DNA of 64,000 nucleotides from VBWE01 sp943372645. GTDB taxonomy: Bacteria; Bacteroidota; Bacteroidia; Palsa-965. Location of the stretch: positions 1-64,000 of the forward strand of contig CALRZN010000007.1 in the NCBI GenBank assembly GCA_943372645.1, written 5' to 3'. The notes under the pieces are model-generated. The model worked only from the letters and a program-made list of their open reading frames with translations. It made no database searches and was not told the origin of the DNA. Of this stretch, positions 36,117 to 44,815 are shown one piece after another; position 1 is the stretch's first letter, and the number at the start of each line of letters is the position of its first letter. A program made the translations under genes and the position numbers.

Positions 36117-36246
36117 AGTTTGCAGTTTTTCAGTTTGCAGTTCGCTGCAAATCCGGGACACATGGAAATAACACGAAAGGAATAATTGATGATACATCGT
36201 TCTTCCTGGTCAACAATCAAAACTGCAAACTGAAAAACTGCAAACT
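36117..36246. repeat. Perfect 26-bp inverted repeat with GCAGTTTGCAGTT units
   Basis: The arm 36117-36142 is matched exactly in inverted form at 36221-36246, with a 78-bp spacer. Each arm is itself a tandem of a short AGTTTGCAGTTTTTC-like unit. It fills the gap between the divergent PlsC-like gene and the aminotransferase gene. There is no U-tract. It is similar in build to the repeat at 5665-5732. Confidence 0.8.
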
Positions 36247-36291
36247 GTTCCGCGGATTATTCGGAACGAATTTTATACGAACTTTACCCCC

Positions 36292-37485
36292 ATGATCACA
36301 CCTCGCCATATCTTCCTCCAGCACCTCGCGCAAACCAGCGACAGCCCGCTTGCACTTGAGATTGTAAAAGCCGAAGGTTCAACCATGACCGATGTGAACG
36401 GCAAAACCTACATTGATCTTATTTCCGGAATCGGTGTAAGCAACATCGGGCACCGCCATCCGGCCGTGGTCGAAGCCGTTAAAAAACAGGTGGATGAATA
36501 CATGCACCTCATGGTGTATGGCGAATATGTGCAGAGTCCGCAGGTGATGCTCGCACGCCGCCTGGCCGATGTTTTCCCGGCATCTATTGATTGCACCTAC
36601 TTTGTAAATTCCGGTGCCGAAGCCATCGAAGGCGCCATGAAACTCGCCAAACGCCACACCGGCCGCACCGAACTGGTATCTTTCCGCAACGCCTATCATG
36701 GCAGCACACACGGCGCACTCAGCCTCATGGGCGATGAGTTTTTCAAACAGGCCTTCCGCCCGCTCCTGCCCGACATCCGCCACCTTAATTATAACGACAC
36801 TGCTGCGCTCAAAGAAATTACTGAACGCACCGCAGCCGTTATTATTGAACCGGTTCAGGGCGAAGCCGGTGCCGTTGTTCCCAACGAAGGTTTTTTAAAA
36901 GCACTGCGCAAACGATGCAACGCTACGGATACGCTGCTCATTTTTGATGAAATACAAACCGGTTTCGGACGCACAGGCACCTTTTTCGCGTGCGAACACG
37001 ACAACGTGGTTCCTGATATTATTGTGGTGGCCAAAGGCATGGGTGGCGGCATGCCCATCGGTGCGTTTGCTGCGCCGCGAAACATTATGGCAAGCCTCAT
37101 GGAAAACCCGGTGCTGGGTCACATCACCACATTCGGCGGTCATCCCGTAAACTGTGCGGCGGCCCTCGCCTGCCTCGATGTGTTACTTACTGAACAACTT
37201 ATAACTGGTGTTGCAGAGCGCGAACAACTCATACGCACCCAACTCACGCATCCTGCCATCAGCGCCATCCGCGGACGCGGACTGCTGCTCGCCGTGCTCC
37301 TGCCCGATGCCGCATTTGCGCGCGAAGTAATCAAACGCTGTGTGGAAAAAGGGGTAGTCACCGACTGGTTCCTCTTCTGCGACAACGCCCTGCGCATTGC
37401 CCCGCCGCTCAACATCCGCATGTACGAACTTGAACAGGCCTGTGCGGTTATTCAAAACGCCATCAGCGAAGTAGCAGGCAATTGA
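36292..37485 (+). CDS. Class III aminotransferase (acetylornithine/GABA-type)
   Basis: 397 residues, PLP-dependent. Motifs: GKTYIDLISGIGVSNIGHRHP, FVNSGAEAIEGAMKLAKRHTG, LIFDEIQTGFGRTGTFFACEH and VVAKGMGGGMPIGAF, where the Lys binds PLP. It is closest to the acetylornithine / 4-aminobutyrate branch; substrate cannot be chosen between these by eye, so argD is not assigned. No arginine or GABA genes are adjacent. It begins shortly after the inverted repeat at 36117-36246. Confidence 0.9.
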   Translation: MITPRHIFLQHLAQTSDSPLALEIVKAEGSTMTDVNGKTYIDLISGIGVSNIGHRHPAVVEAVKKQVDEYMHLMVYGEYVQSPQVMLARRLADVFPASIDCTYFVNSGAEAIEGAMKLAKRHTGRTELVSFRNAYHGSTHGALSLMGDEFFKQAFRPLLPDIRHLNYNDTAALKEITERTAAVIIEPVQGEAGAVVPNEGFLKALRKRCNATDTLLIFDEIQTGFGRTGTFFACEHDNVVPDIIVVAKGMGGGMPIGAFAAPRNIMASLMENPVLGHITTFGGHPVNCAAALACLDVLLTEQLITGVAEREQLIRTQLTHPAISAIRGRGLLLAVLLPDAAFAREVIKRCVEKGVVTDWFLFCDNALRIAPPLNIRMYELEQACAVIQNAISEVAGN

Positions 37486-37509
37486 TTTTAACTTTTTTTC
37501 TTGGGGCGT

Positions 37510-37590
37510 GTCTCGGCTGAACCGAGACCGGGCTTTCCGCTGCAAGTCCTCCTTCGCATCCGCTCGTCCGGGCTTTCCACTCCAATCCCT
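37510..37590. repeat. Intergenic hairpin with a tandem CCGGGCTTTCC repeat
   Basis: GTCTCGG (37510-37516) pairs perfectly with CCGAGAC (37522-37528). It is followed by two copies of CCGGGCTTTCC(G/A)CT (about 23 bp each, 37528-37550 and 37568-37590). The pattern resembles a dispersed GC-rich element I recall from other Bacteroidota genomes. It is not followed by a T-run. Confidence 0.5.
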
Positions 37591-37606
37591 CACGCAAAGT
37601 GAATCG

Positions 37607-37639
37607 TTGTTCGATTTCTCCCCGATTTTTCTATTTTTG
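37607..37639 (+). promoter_or_regulatory. Promoter of the T9SS protein / TonB receptor pair
   Basis: TTG (37607-37609), 22 bp, TATTTTTG (37632-37639), 22 bp to ATG 37662; this fits TTG-N17-23-TAnnTTTG. Confidence 0.6.
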
Positions 37640-37661
37640 TTTTAGAACACACATCCACACC

Positions 37662-38558
37662 ATGAAAAAAATCTACGTTCTCCTCGCGCTGCTTGGCAGC
37701 AGCAATTTACTTGTTGCACAAAACGCAGCCACACCCAATGCCGGTTTCGAAGCCTGGACGCATGTTTCCGGTTTCACAGCGTATGATAATCCGGACAACT
37801 GGAGCACGCTCAACAGCACCACGGCTCCCTTCGGTGTAATCACCTGCTACAAAGCCACCGCCGGCGGAGAATTTCACAACGGCGCGGCCGCACTGAAACT
37901 GATTACCAAAAACGCGGTGATACAAACCGCAAACGGTGTAGCCACCACCGGCACCATCAACACATCAAACCAAACCATCACCGGCGGCATCGCCTTCACC
38001 GCACGGCCTGACAGCATAGTTGGCTGGTACAAATGTTCACCGGTAAGTAACGATGCCGGCTTTGTGCAGTTCATGCTGCTCGATGCCAACAGCGACACCA
38101 TCGGTTACGCCAAGTTTTTTGCACCCACCACACCTACCACAACATTTACCCGTTTTGCGGTTGCCATCACGTATTACAATGCACAAACGCCGGTAACGTC
38201 GCAGTGGATCTGTTCATCCAGCGCAGGCAGCACCAACCAGCAGATCAACGCCACCATCTGGGTAGATGACCTTGACCTCACGTATATGCCGAACAGCATA
38301 ACCGAAGCCGGAAAACAATCCGGAATTAAAGTTGGTCCCGTGCCGGCAGCAAACGAACTGCTCATCACCAACCGCGATCAGCGCAAAGCAACGCTGGTGT
38401 TGTACAACACACTTGGACAAACCTGCGGCACCTACACACTCGAAGGCGCTTCGCAGAAAATTGACATCAGCGCCATCGCGCAGGGCAGTTATGTATACAG
38501 CGTACTCGGCGAAAACCGCGAGCTGCTCGTAAACGGCAAACTGCTCATCCAGCGCTGA
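37662..38558 (+). CDS. Secreted T9SS type A protein with a PCMD-like domain
   Basis: 298 residues from ATG 37662 (MKKIYVLLALLGSSNLLVAQ, signal peptide). The body begins PNAGFEAWTH and continues with a beta-sandwich of the kind often called a carbohydrate-metabolism (PCMD) or galactose-binding-like domain. The end (IKVGPVPAANELLITN and YNTLGQ) is a T9SS type A tail. It is 8 bp upstream of a TonB receptor gene and probably co-transcribed, suggesting a surface partner of that receptor. The ligand is unknown. Confidence 0.8.
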   Translation: MKKIYVLLALLGSSNLLVAQNAATPNAGFEAWTHVSGFTAYDNPDNWSTLNSTTAPFGVITCYKATAGGEFHNGAAALKLITKNAVIQTANGVATTGTINTSNQTITGGIAFTARPDSIVGWYKCSPVSNDAGFVQFMLLDANSDTIGYAKFFAPTTPTTTFTRFAVAITYYNAQTPVTSQWICSSSAGSTNQQINATIWVDDLDLTYMPNSITEAGKQSGIKVGPVPAANELLITNRDQRKATLVLYNTLGQTCGTYTLEGASQKIDISAIAQGSYVYSVLGENRELLVNGKLLIQR

Positions 38559-38566
38559 GTTTCGCA

Positions 38567-40963
38567 ATGAATCTGCTGCGCGCCCTGCTCCTGCTCTGCT
38601 GGAGTTCCTGTTTCTTTTCTGTTGCGCTTCGTGCGCAGCCCAAACCCGGCACCGGTGAGCTGAAAGGCATGGTGCTCGATTCCGCCAGCCGTGAACCGGT
38701 GATTGGTGCAGTTATTTTTTTGGAACAGGAAAAATCTCGGGGCACATCGGCAAACATCAACGGACAATACAGCCTGCGTTTGCCTGCGGGAAGACAGCGC
38801 CTCATCTGCACCATGGTGGGCATGCGGCCGGATACGTTTACCGTGTTTATTGATTCCGGTGCGGTAAACAATTACACCATCCTGCTGCACGAATTAGTCA
38901 ACACCTATAATGTAGTGGTTGTTTCTGCAGGCAAATACGAACAGAAACTGGAAGACATCACCGTTTCGATGGAGGTGCTAAAACCCGCACTCATCGAATC
39001 GCGCAACAACATTTCCATTGACAAGGCGCTGGAACAGGTGCCCGGTTTAACCATTCTCGATAACGAACCGCAGATACGCGGCGGCAGCGGGTTCGGCTTT
39101 GGTGTAGGCAGCCGCGTGTCCACACTCATTGATGGTATTCCCGTGATGCAGGGCGATGTGGGCCGCACCGAGTGGCAGTTCATCCCGATTGAAAACGCCG
39201 AACAGGTGGAAGTCATCAAAGGCGCGTCATCCGTGCTCTACGGCTCGTCTGCGCTCAGCGGCGTCATCAACATCCGCACCGCTTATCCGCGTGAAAAACC
39301 ACAAACCAAAGTGGCTGTTTATTCCGGCGTGTACAGTCCGCCGCAAAACGATTCGGCCAAATGGTGGACCGGCAACGCCATGCAGTACGGACTTACCGCG
39401 CTGCACTCACGGCAGATCGGGCGCTGCGATGTGGTGGCCACCGTGGCAGGTATTTACGATCACAACTACATCGGGCCACCGGTAAAAATTGCGTTCTTCC
39501 CTACCACCGATACCATCAACGAACAGGATGTGGAAAACCGCGCGGCGCGTTTCAGTTACCAGTTCCGCTGGCGTCCGAAAAAAAACGACCGCCTCAACCT
39601 CGGCATGAACGGCAGTTTTATGCAGGCGCACAATAATTTTACGCTCGTGTGGGGCAACGACAGCAGCGGCATTTACCGCGCCTATCCCGGCACGATGACG
39701 ATACAGGACCAGGTGATTTATTTTATTGATCCGTTCATCAACTACTACACCCGCGGCGGTTTCCGGCATGCACTGCGTTCGCGCTTTTTTTCTACGGTAA
39801 ACGAAAACAGCAACAACCAGTCGAACAGCAGCCGCATTTATTACGCCGAATACCAGTTTGCAAAAACACTGAACGTAATTGAAAACCTGAACCTCACGGG
39901 AGGAGTAGTCATGAACCTCACGCACAGCAACGCCACGCTGTTTATGGCTGGCGGCTCGCCTGATAATCGCCTGCAGAACTGGTCGGGTTACACGCAGCTC
40001 GATAAAAAATTCTGGAAGGTACTCAACTTCTCGCTCGGTTTCCGCGGCGAATATTTTACCATCAACGGCAGCGAAAGTGTGCTCCGTCCCATCGTGCGTT
40101 CGGGGCTCAACCTGAAACTGGGGCAGGCCACGTTTCTGCGTTATTCGTATGGACAGGGTTACCGTTATCCGACCATCGCCGAGAAATTTATTTTTACAAA
40201 CGCGGGCGGCATCACCATTTTCCCGAATCCCGGCATTCAGCCCGAAACGAGCTGGAACACCGAAGCCGGACTGAAACAAGGTTTCAAAATCGGCAAGTTC
40301 ATGGGCTTTGCTGATGCCGCTGTGTTCTGGCAGGAATACACGAACACCATCGAATACATTTATGCGGTGTGGAAACCCGATACCGTTGGTTTTAAATTCG
40401 TGAACACCGGCGATACCCGCGTGCGCGGTGTGGAATTTTCGGTGATGGGCGAAGGATTTCTTTACAAAAAATGGAAAGCCACGCTGCTCGGCGGTTACAC
40501 GTACACGCTGCCCCAGGCCATGAATCCGCAGCTGGTGTTTGCCCAAGACAATCCCGCCGTTGGTATTACACCCAACCAGCTTTCGTATTCCACCACCAGC
40601 ACCGACACAACCGATTACATTTTAAAATACCGGTTTCAGCACCTCGCCAAATGCGATCTCGAAATCAGCCGCACCTGGCTGGCGTTCGGGGCAAGCTGGC
40701 GGTATTACAGCCACATGCAAAACATTGACAAAGCGTTTTACATTCTCGATGCGCCCAACCTGCCCGGCTCCGGCATCAGCAAATACCGCGAAAAGCACAG
40801 CACCGGCATACATGTGATGGATGCGCGCATTGCGGCCACCATCAAAGGAAAATACAAAGCGGCGTTTATCGTAAACAACCTGCTGAATCTGGAATATTCG
40901 CTGCGCCCGCTGAAGATCGAATCGCCGCGCACGTTCCAGGTGCGGTTTTCGGTGAGTATTTAA
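38567..40963 (+). CDS. TonB-dependent outer-membrane receptor
   Basis: 798 residues: signal peptide, a CarboxypepD_reg-like domain (GMVLDSASREPVIGAVIFLEQ, NGQYSLRLPAG), a plug with LEQVPGLTILDNEPQIRGGSGFGFG and IEVIKGASSVLYG-type ending, then a 22-strand barrel ending in an aromatic-terminated strand. It lacks the long SusC-specific features, so I call it a plain receptor. The preceding T9SS gene is 8 bp away. The transported substrate is not deducible. Confidence 0.9.
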   Translation: MNLLRALLLLCWSSCFFSVALRAQPKPGTGELKGMVLDSASREPVIGAVIFLEQEKSRGTSANINGQYSLRLPAGRQRLICTMVGMRPDTFTVFIDSGAVNNYTILLHELVNTYNVVVVSAGKYEQKLEDITVSMEVLKPALIESRNNISIDKALEQVPGLTILDNEPQIRGGSGFGFGVGSRVSTLIDGIPVMQGDVGRTEWQFIPIENAEQVEVIKGASSVLYGSSALSGVINIRTAYPREKPQTKVAVYSGVYSPPQNDSAKWWTGNAMQYGLTALHSRQIGRCDVVATVAGIYDHNYIGPPVKIAFFPTTDTINEQDVENRAARFSYQFRWRPKKNDRLNLGMNGSFMQAHNNFTLVWGNDSSGIYRAYPGTMTIQDQVIYFIDPFINYYTRGGFRHALRSRFFSTVNENSNNQSNSSRIYYAEYQFAKTLNVIENLNLTGGVVMNLTHSNATLFMAGGSPDNRLQNWSGYTQLDKKFWKVLNFSLGFRGEYFTINGSESVLRPIVRSGLNLKLGQATFLRYSYGQGYRYPTIAEKFIFTNAGGITIFPNPGIQPETSWNTEAGLKQGFKIGKFMGFADAAVFWQEYTNTIEYIYAVWKPDTVGFKFVNTGDTRVRGVEFSVMGEGFLYKKWKATLLGGYTYTLPQAMNPQLVFAQDNPAVGITPNQLSYSTTSTDTTDYILKYRFQHLAKCDLEISRTWLAFGASWRYYSHMQNIDKAFYILDAPNLPGSGISKYREKHSTGIHVMDARIAATIKGKYKAAFIVNNLLNLEYSLRPLKIESPRTFQVRFSVSI

Positions 40964-40978
40964 ATATATTTTTGATAA

Positions 40979-41145
40979 GACGTTAGCGCGGATTTTGTGC
41001 GTTGTAGCGCGGTTGCTAATCCGTGCTGGACCACGCCCTTAAGCGGAGAATTTTACACAAACAGGGATCGTAGTAATCCGCAAATTGTATAAAGTCACGG
41101 ATTACCCGCCTTCATTCCCCGCCGCACAAAATCCGCGACAACATC
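40979..41145 (+). repeat. 167-bp element with terminal inverted repeats, copy A
   Basis: Starts GACGTTAGCGCGGATTTTGT and ends with the near-inverted ACAAAATCCGCGACAACATC; the 22-bp ends match at 19 positions. Inside, TAATCCGTG (41017-41025) and CACGGATTA (41096-41104) form a second inverted pair. A homologous copy lies at 63197-63364 in the opposite orientation. No reading frame of note is inside. Confidence 0.85.
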
Positions 41146-41218
41146 AAAAAGAAAAGCCCAACCGGCTCTAACGCCCAAAGCCCGAAAATATTGTGTTACC
41201 GTAACTCATCAATTCCGC

Positions 41219-41226
41219 TAACTTTG
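41219..41226 (+). promoter_or_regulatory. -7 box of the GT2 fusion gene
   Basis: TAACTTTG overlaps the first possible GTG codon (41226), so translation more likely starts at GTG 41247 after a leader of about 15 nt. The nearest TTG is 25 bp upstream, a little far. Confidence 0.45.
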
Positions 41227-41246
41227 TGCCGCATTCCCGAAACGAC

Positions 41247-43202
41247 GTGAAGCTCTCCGTTATTATCGTTAACTACAATGTGCAGCACTTCCTTGAGCAG
41301 TGCCTGTATTCGGTGCGCCACGCATCGAAGGCGCTGGCCGTGGAAACATTTGTGGTGGACAACAACTCCGTTGACGGTTCGGTGGAAATGGTGCGGGAGA
41401 AATTTCCGGAAGTAAAACTCATCGCCAATACCGAAAACCTTGGGTTCTCCAAAGCCAACAACCAGGCCATGCACATTGCCACCGGCGAATATGTGCTGCT
41501 GCTGAACCCGGATACGCTTGTTGAAGAATCAACCTTTGAAAAAGTAGTCGCTTTTATGGATGCGCACCCCGATGCGGGCGGACTGGGTGTGATGATGCTT
41601 GACGGCAAAGGCAATTTTCTCCCTGAATCGAAACGCGGGCTGCCTACACCGGCTGTGGCGTTTTACAAAATATTCGGCCTTTCGAAATTATTTCCGCGTT
41701 CGAAACGGTTCGGGCGCTACCACCTCGGCTTTCTCGACAAAAACGAAACACACGAAATAGACATCCTCTCCGGCGCCTTCATGCTCATGCGCAAAACCGC
41801 GCTCGACAAAGTGGGCCTGCTGGATGAAGCGTTTTTTATGTACGGCGAAGACATTGATTTGTCGTACCGCATACAGCTCGGCGGGTTTAAAAACTATTAT
41901 TTCCCCGAAACGCGCATCATTCATTACAAAGGCGAGAGCACGAAAAAAAGCAGCGTCAATTACGTGTTCGTGTTTTACAACGCGATGGTCATTTTTGCGA
42001 AGAAACATTTTTCGCAAAAAAACGCACAACTGTTTTCGTTCCTCATCAACCTCGCCATCTGGCTGCGCGCGGGTGCGGCGGTGGCTGCGCGGTTTCTCAA
42101 AAAATCAATATTGCCGCTTTTTGATGCGTCGCTGCTGCTGGGCGGTTATTATTTCATCAAATATTATTACGAACAGAATTTCCGTTTCGTTGATGGCGGC
42201 TCGTTCACCGAATCGCTGGTGAATGTGGCGCTGCCGGTTTATACCATCATCTGGCTGCTCGCGGTGTTTTTCAGCGGGGGTTACGACCGGCCGGTGCGCC
42301 TCATCAAAATTGTGCGCGGCGTGGTGGCGGGAACAGCCATCATCCTCATCGGGTATGCGCTGCTGCCGGAGATGTACCGTTTCTCGCGCATTCTTATCCT
42401 GTTCGGTTCGGGGTGGGCACTCATCAGCCTGCTGCTTTCGCGCAGTTTATTTCACTTTGTGCGTTTCGGAAACCTGCGTATTGACAGCGGCAAAGCCAAG
42501 CGCGTGGCCATCGTAGGCAAAACCGACGAATGTGTGCGCGTGCACGGACTGCTGCGCCAGACCCTGGTGAATACCGGTTTCGTAGGCTATGTAAACACCG
42601 ATGAACACGTTGCACACACGCCCACCCACATCGGCAGCTTCGCGCAGCTCGGCGAAATCGTGCAGATTTATACGATTGACGAACTCATCTTCTGCGCCCG
42701 CGATCTTTCTGCCCAGGTGATTATTGATCGCATGGCGCAGCTCGGTAACCCGAACCTGGAATATAAAATTGCGCCGCCCGAAAGCCTTTCCATCATCGGC
42801 AGCAACAGCATTGACACGGCCGGCGATCTGTATGTGATTGACATCAATTCCATCAGCAAACCGGTGAACCGCCGCAACAAACGCGTGCTGGATGTGGGCG
42901 TGGCGTTGGTATTCCTCGCGCTTTTCCCGATACTGATGTGGTTTACCAAAAGTCCGTTCGGTTTTGTCGGCAATATTTTCAAAGTGCTGTTCGGCCTCCG
43001 CTCGTGGATCGGTTATTCCGACAGCACCGACAGTCACCTGCCCCGCATCCGCAAAGGCGTGGTATGCCCGTCAGACACACTGCCCGCCGCACAGCAAACG
43101 GAACTTACCGTTTCGCGCCTGGATATGATTTATGCGAAGGATTATAAGATTGAGAATGATCTGACGATTATCCGGAAAGCGTTTCGGTTGCTGGGGAAAT
43201 AA
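41247..43202 (+). CDS. Fusion: GT2 glycosyltransferase + degenerate polyprenyl glycosylphosphotransferase-like half
   Basis: 651 residues starting with GTG 41247 (KLSVIIVNYNV). Residues 1 to about 270 are a rhamnosyltransferase-like GT2: VDNNSVDGSVEM, LLNPDTLVEES and GEDIDLSYRIQLGG. Residues from about 280 onward mimic the WcaJ/WbaP type: four or five transmembrane helices, then a Rossmann-like CoA-binding_3 region (KRVAIVGKTDECVRV) and a last helix preceded by NRRNKRVLDVGVAL. The expected catalytic continuation (a FRQERVG-like stretch, then KFRTM) is missing; instead it ends in YAKDYKIENDLTIIRKAF. So the phosphotransferase part is probably inactive or altered. It is not in an operon. Confidence 0.82.
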   Translation: MKLSVIIVNYNVQHFLEQCLYSVRHASKALAVETFVVDNNSVDGSVEMVREKFPEVKLIANTENLGFSKANNQAMHIATGEYVLLLNPDTLVEESTFEKVVAFMDAHPDAGGLGVMMLDGKGNFLPESKRGLPTPAVAFYKIFGLSKLFPRSKRFGRYHLGFLDKNETHEIDILSGAFMLMRKTALDKVGLLDEAFFMYGEDIDLSYRIQLGGFKNYYFPETRIIHYKGESTKKSSVNYVFVFYNAMVIFAKKHFSQKNAQLFSFLINLAIWLRAGAAVAARFLKKSILPLFDASLLLGGYYFIKYYYEQNFRFVDGGSFTESLVNVALPVYTIIWLLAVFFSGGYDRPVRLIKIVRGVVAGTAIILIGYALLPEMYRFSRILILFGSGWALISLLLSRSLFHFVRFGNLRIDSGKAKRVAIVGKTDECVRVHGLLRQTLVNTGFVGYVNTDEHVAHTPTHIGSFAQLGEIVQIYTIDELIFCARDLSAQVIIDRMAQLGNPNLEYKIAPPESLSIIGSNSIDTAGDLYVIDINSISKPVNRRNKRVLDVGVALVFLALFPILMWFTKSPFGFVGNIFKVLFGLRSWIGYSDSTDSHLPRIRKGVVCPSDTLPAAQQTELTVSRLDMIYAKDYKIENDLTIIRKAFRLLGK

Positions 43203-43206
43203 AACC

Positions 43207-43761
43207 CTACAACTGCACCGTCTTCTGCAATTTCGCTAAATCAAACCCCTTGGCCTGCAGGCGGGCAATGATTTGCTGATAAACGGCATCATCCATTTTC
43301 GGGGTGCGGCTAAGTATCCACAAATATTTTTTACCGGGGTGGCTCACTACGGCATAACTGTAATCGGCGGCCAGGTCAATAATCCAGTATTTCGCTTTAA
43401 ACGGCCAGAAAAACTGCACCTTCAGTTTTGCATTGCCCGAACCTTTTTCAACAAAGGCTTTTCCTTTGATGTACGATTGTTTGCCGTTTACACTGTCGCG
43501 ATTACAGCGGTTTTCCACAATCACATAGCCTTTATCGCTTAATGTATATTCGGCCGTGGTGCAGTGGCAGCCTTTCTGGAACGATTGCGGAAATGAAGCG
43601 ATTTCATACCATTTGCCGGCATATTTTTTCAGGTCAACTTCGGGAACGGTTTCTAATTTTTGCGGATGATTGCCGGCTGCTGTCATAAAAACGAAAAGTG
43701 TTAAAAAAAACATGGGCAGCAAAGGCTTTATCAGCGATTGCCGCGAAAATAAATTATTCAT
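43207..43761 (-). CDS. Lipocalin family protein (Blc-like)
   Basis: 184 residues from ATG 43761. After a signal peptide (LPMFFLTLFVFMTAAG), the lipocalin motif GKWYEIASFP opens the beta-barrel, followed by EYTLSDKGYVIVENRC and YWIIDLAADYSYAVVSHPGKKYLWILSRTP. Bacterial Blc-type proteins bind lysophospholipids or fatty acids in the envelope; there is no lipobox, so it is probably periplasmic. It begins one base after the SDR stop, so the two genes form an operon. Confidence 0.9.
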   Translation of the reverse strand: MNNLFSRQSLIKPLLPMFFLTLFVFMTAAGNHPQKLETVPEVDLKKYAGKWYEIASFPQSFQKGCHCTTAEYTLSDKGYVIVENRCNRDSVNGKQSYIKGKAFVEKGSGNAKLKVQFFWPFKAKYWIIDLAADYSYAVVSHPGKKYLWILSRTPKMDDAVYQQIIARLQAKGFDLAKLQKTVQL

Positions 43762-43762
43762 G

Positions 43763-44665
43763 CTATAGAAATTTTGCACCAGTGAGTAATTCGCTTCCCT
43801 GCCAGAGCGCCTTTGCTTTCGCTTCGTCATAACTGTCGACCGACGACCGGATCACTTTTGTTTTATCGTAATACAGTCCCGTTGTGGTAACCTCATCAAT
43901 TAACCGCACAACCGCTTTAGCCGATCGTTCCGGATTATCGGACAGCCCGATCAGTTTGAAAAACAAATCCAACAGTTTCCGGTACAACTTTTCGCCGGGT
44001 TTATAAGTCCGGCCCAGGTTGGTTAATAACATCAGCCCGGGATTAATGCCGTTCACCAGCGTCTGCGGCGTATGGTTGTTCGCTTTCAGCCGGCGGTCGA
44101 GTTCGTAGGCAAACAGCAGCATACACAGCTTTGACGTTGCATAAAAAGATTGCCCCTGCTTTTTTAACGTCGAATTTTTATCTACCGCCGGGTGCGCAAG
44201 TTCATCAACCGGTTTGAATTCCGCTTTTGCAAATGGCGATTTGTTTTTGGGGTTATGAAGCTCGCTCGAAACCATTACAATGCGTTCGAGGTTGTACTTT
44301 TCAAGCAATAAATTCGTCAGTAAAAAATGCCCCAGGTAATTTGTCCCGAACGTTTCTTCAATACCGTTTTTGGTGTAACGGAATTCGCCTTCGTACGACA
44401 TGCCTGCATTGCAGTCGAGCGCATAAATGGATTTGAAATCGCTGATATCATCAACAAACTTCCGGATGCTGGCAAAATCAGCGAGGTCTAATTTTTTTAT
44501 GATATACGGTTTGGCCGTATCAAAATCCGGAAATGCATCAATGGCTTTTTGTGTTTTTTCAATATCGCGGCAGGCCATAATTACCCGGTAATCCTTATCA
44601 AGCAGGAATTTGGCTGTCCATAAACCAAGTCCGCTGTTAGCACCGGTAACGATTACGTTTTTCAC
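43763..44665 (-). CDS. Short-chain dehydrogenase/reductase
   Basis: 300 residues with the classical SDR features: TGANSGLG near the N-terminus for NAD(P), the CNAG motif, a SS-E stretch for the catalytic Ser (VMVSSELHNP) and YATSK for Tyr/Lys. The longer loops resemble the protochlorophyllide reductase / retinol dehydrogenase-like branch. The substrate is unknown. It lies upstream of the lipocalin gene, possibly hinting at a lipid or hydrophobic substrate. Confidence 0.88.
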   Translation of the reverse strand: MKNVIVTGANSGLGLWTAKFLLDKDYRVIMACRDIEKTQKAIDAFPDFDTAKPYIIKKLDLADFASIRKFVDDISDFKSIYALDCNAGMSYEGEFRYTKNGIEETFGTNYLGHFLLTNLLLEKYNLERIVMVSSELHNPKNKSPFAKAEFKPVDELAHPAVDKNSTLKKQGQSFYATSKLCMLLFAYELDRRLKANNHTPQTLVNGINPGLMLLTNLGRTYKPGEKLYRKLLDLFFKLIGLSDNPERSAKAVVRLIDEVTTTGLYYDKTKVIRSSVDSYDEAKAKALWQGSELLTGAKFL

Positions 44666-44815
44666 ATTGCTGTTGTTAACACCTGTTTTCGCCCGCCTCG
44701 ATTGTTGTCACGTATATGCTGGAACAACAACACTCCGCTTTTGTTGCGGGGAATTATGAATAGTTTCCACCGGCTCTTCCTCCAGCAGTTTTATGAACGC
44801 TTATTCAGACAACCT

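Noticed and set aside
36292..37485. Assigning argD
   Set aside because: The class III motifs are shared by acetylornithine, GABA and ornithine aminotransferases and no arginine genes are adjacent.
39407..40546. A 379-codon open frame antisense to the TonB receptor
   Set aside because: Shadow of the receptor; no recognisable motif.
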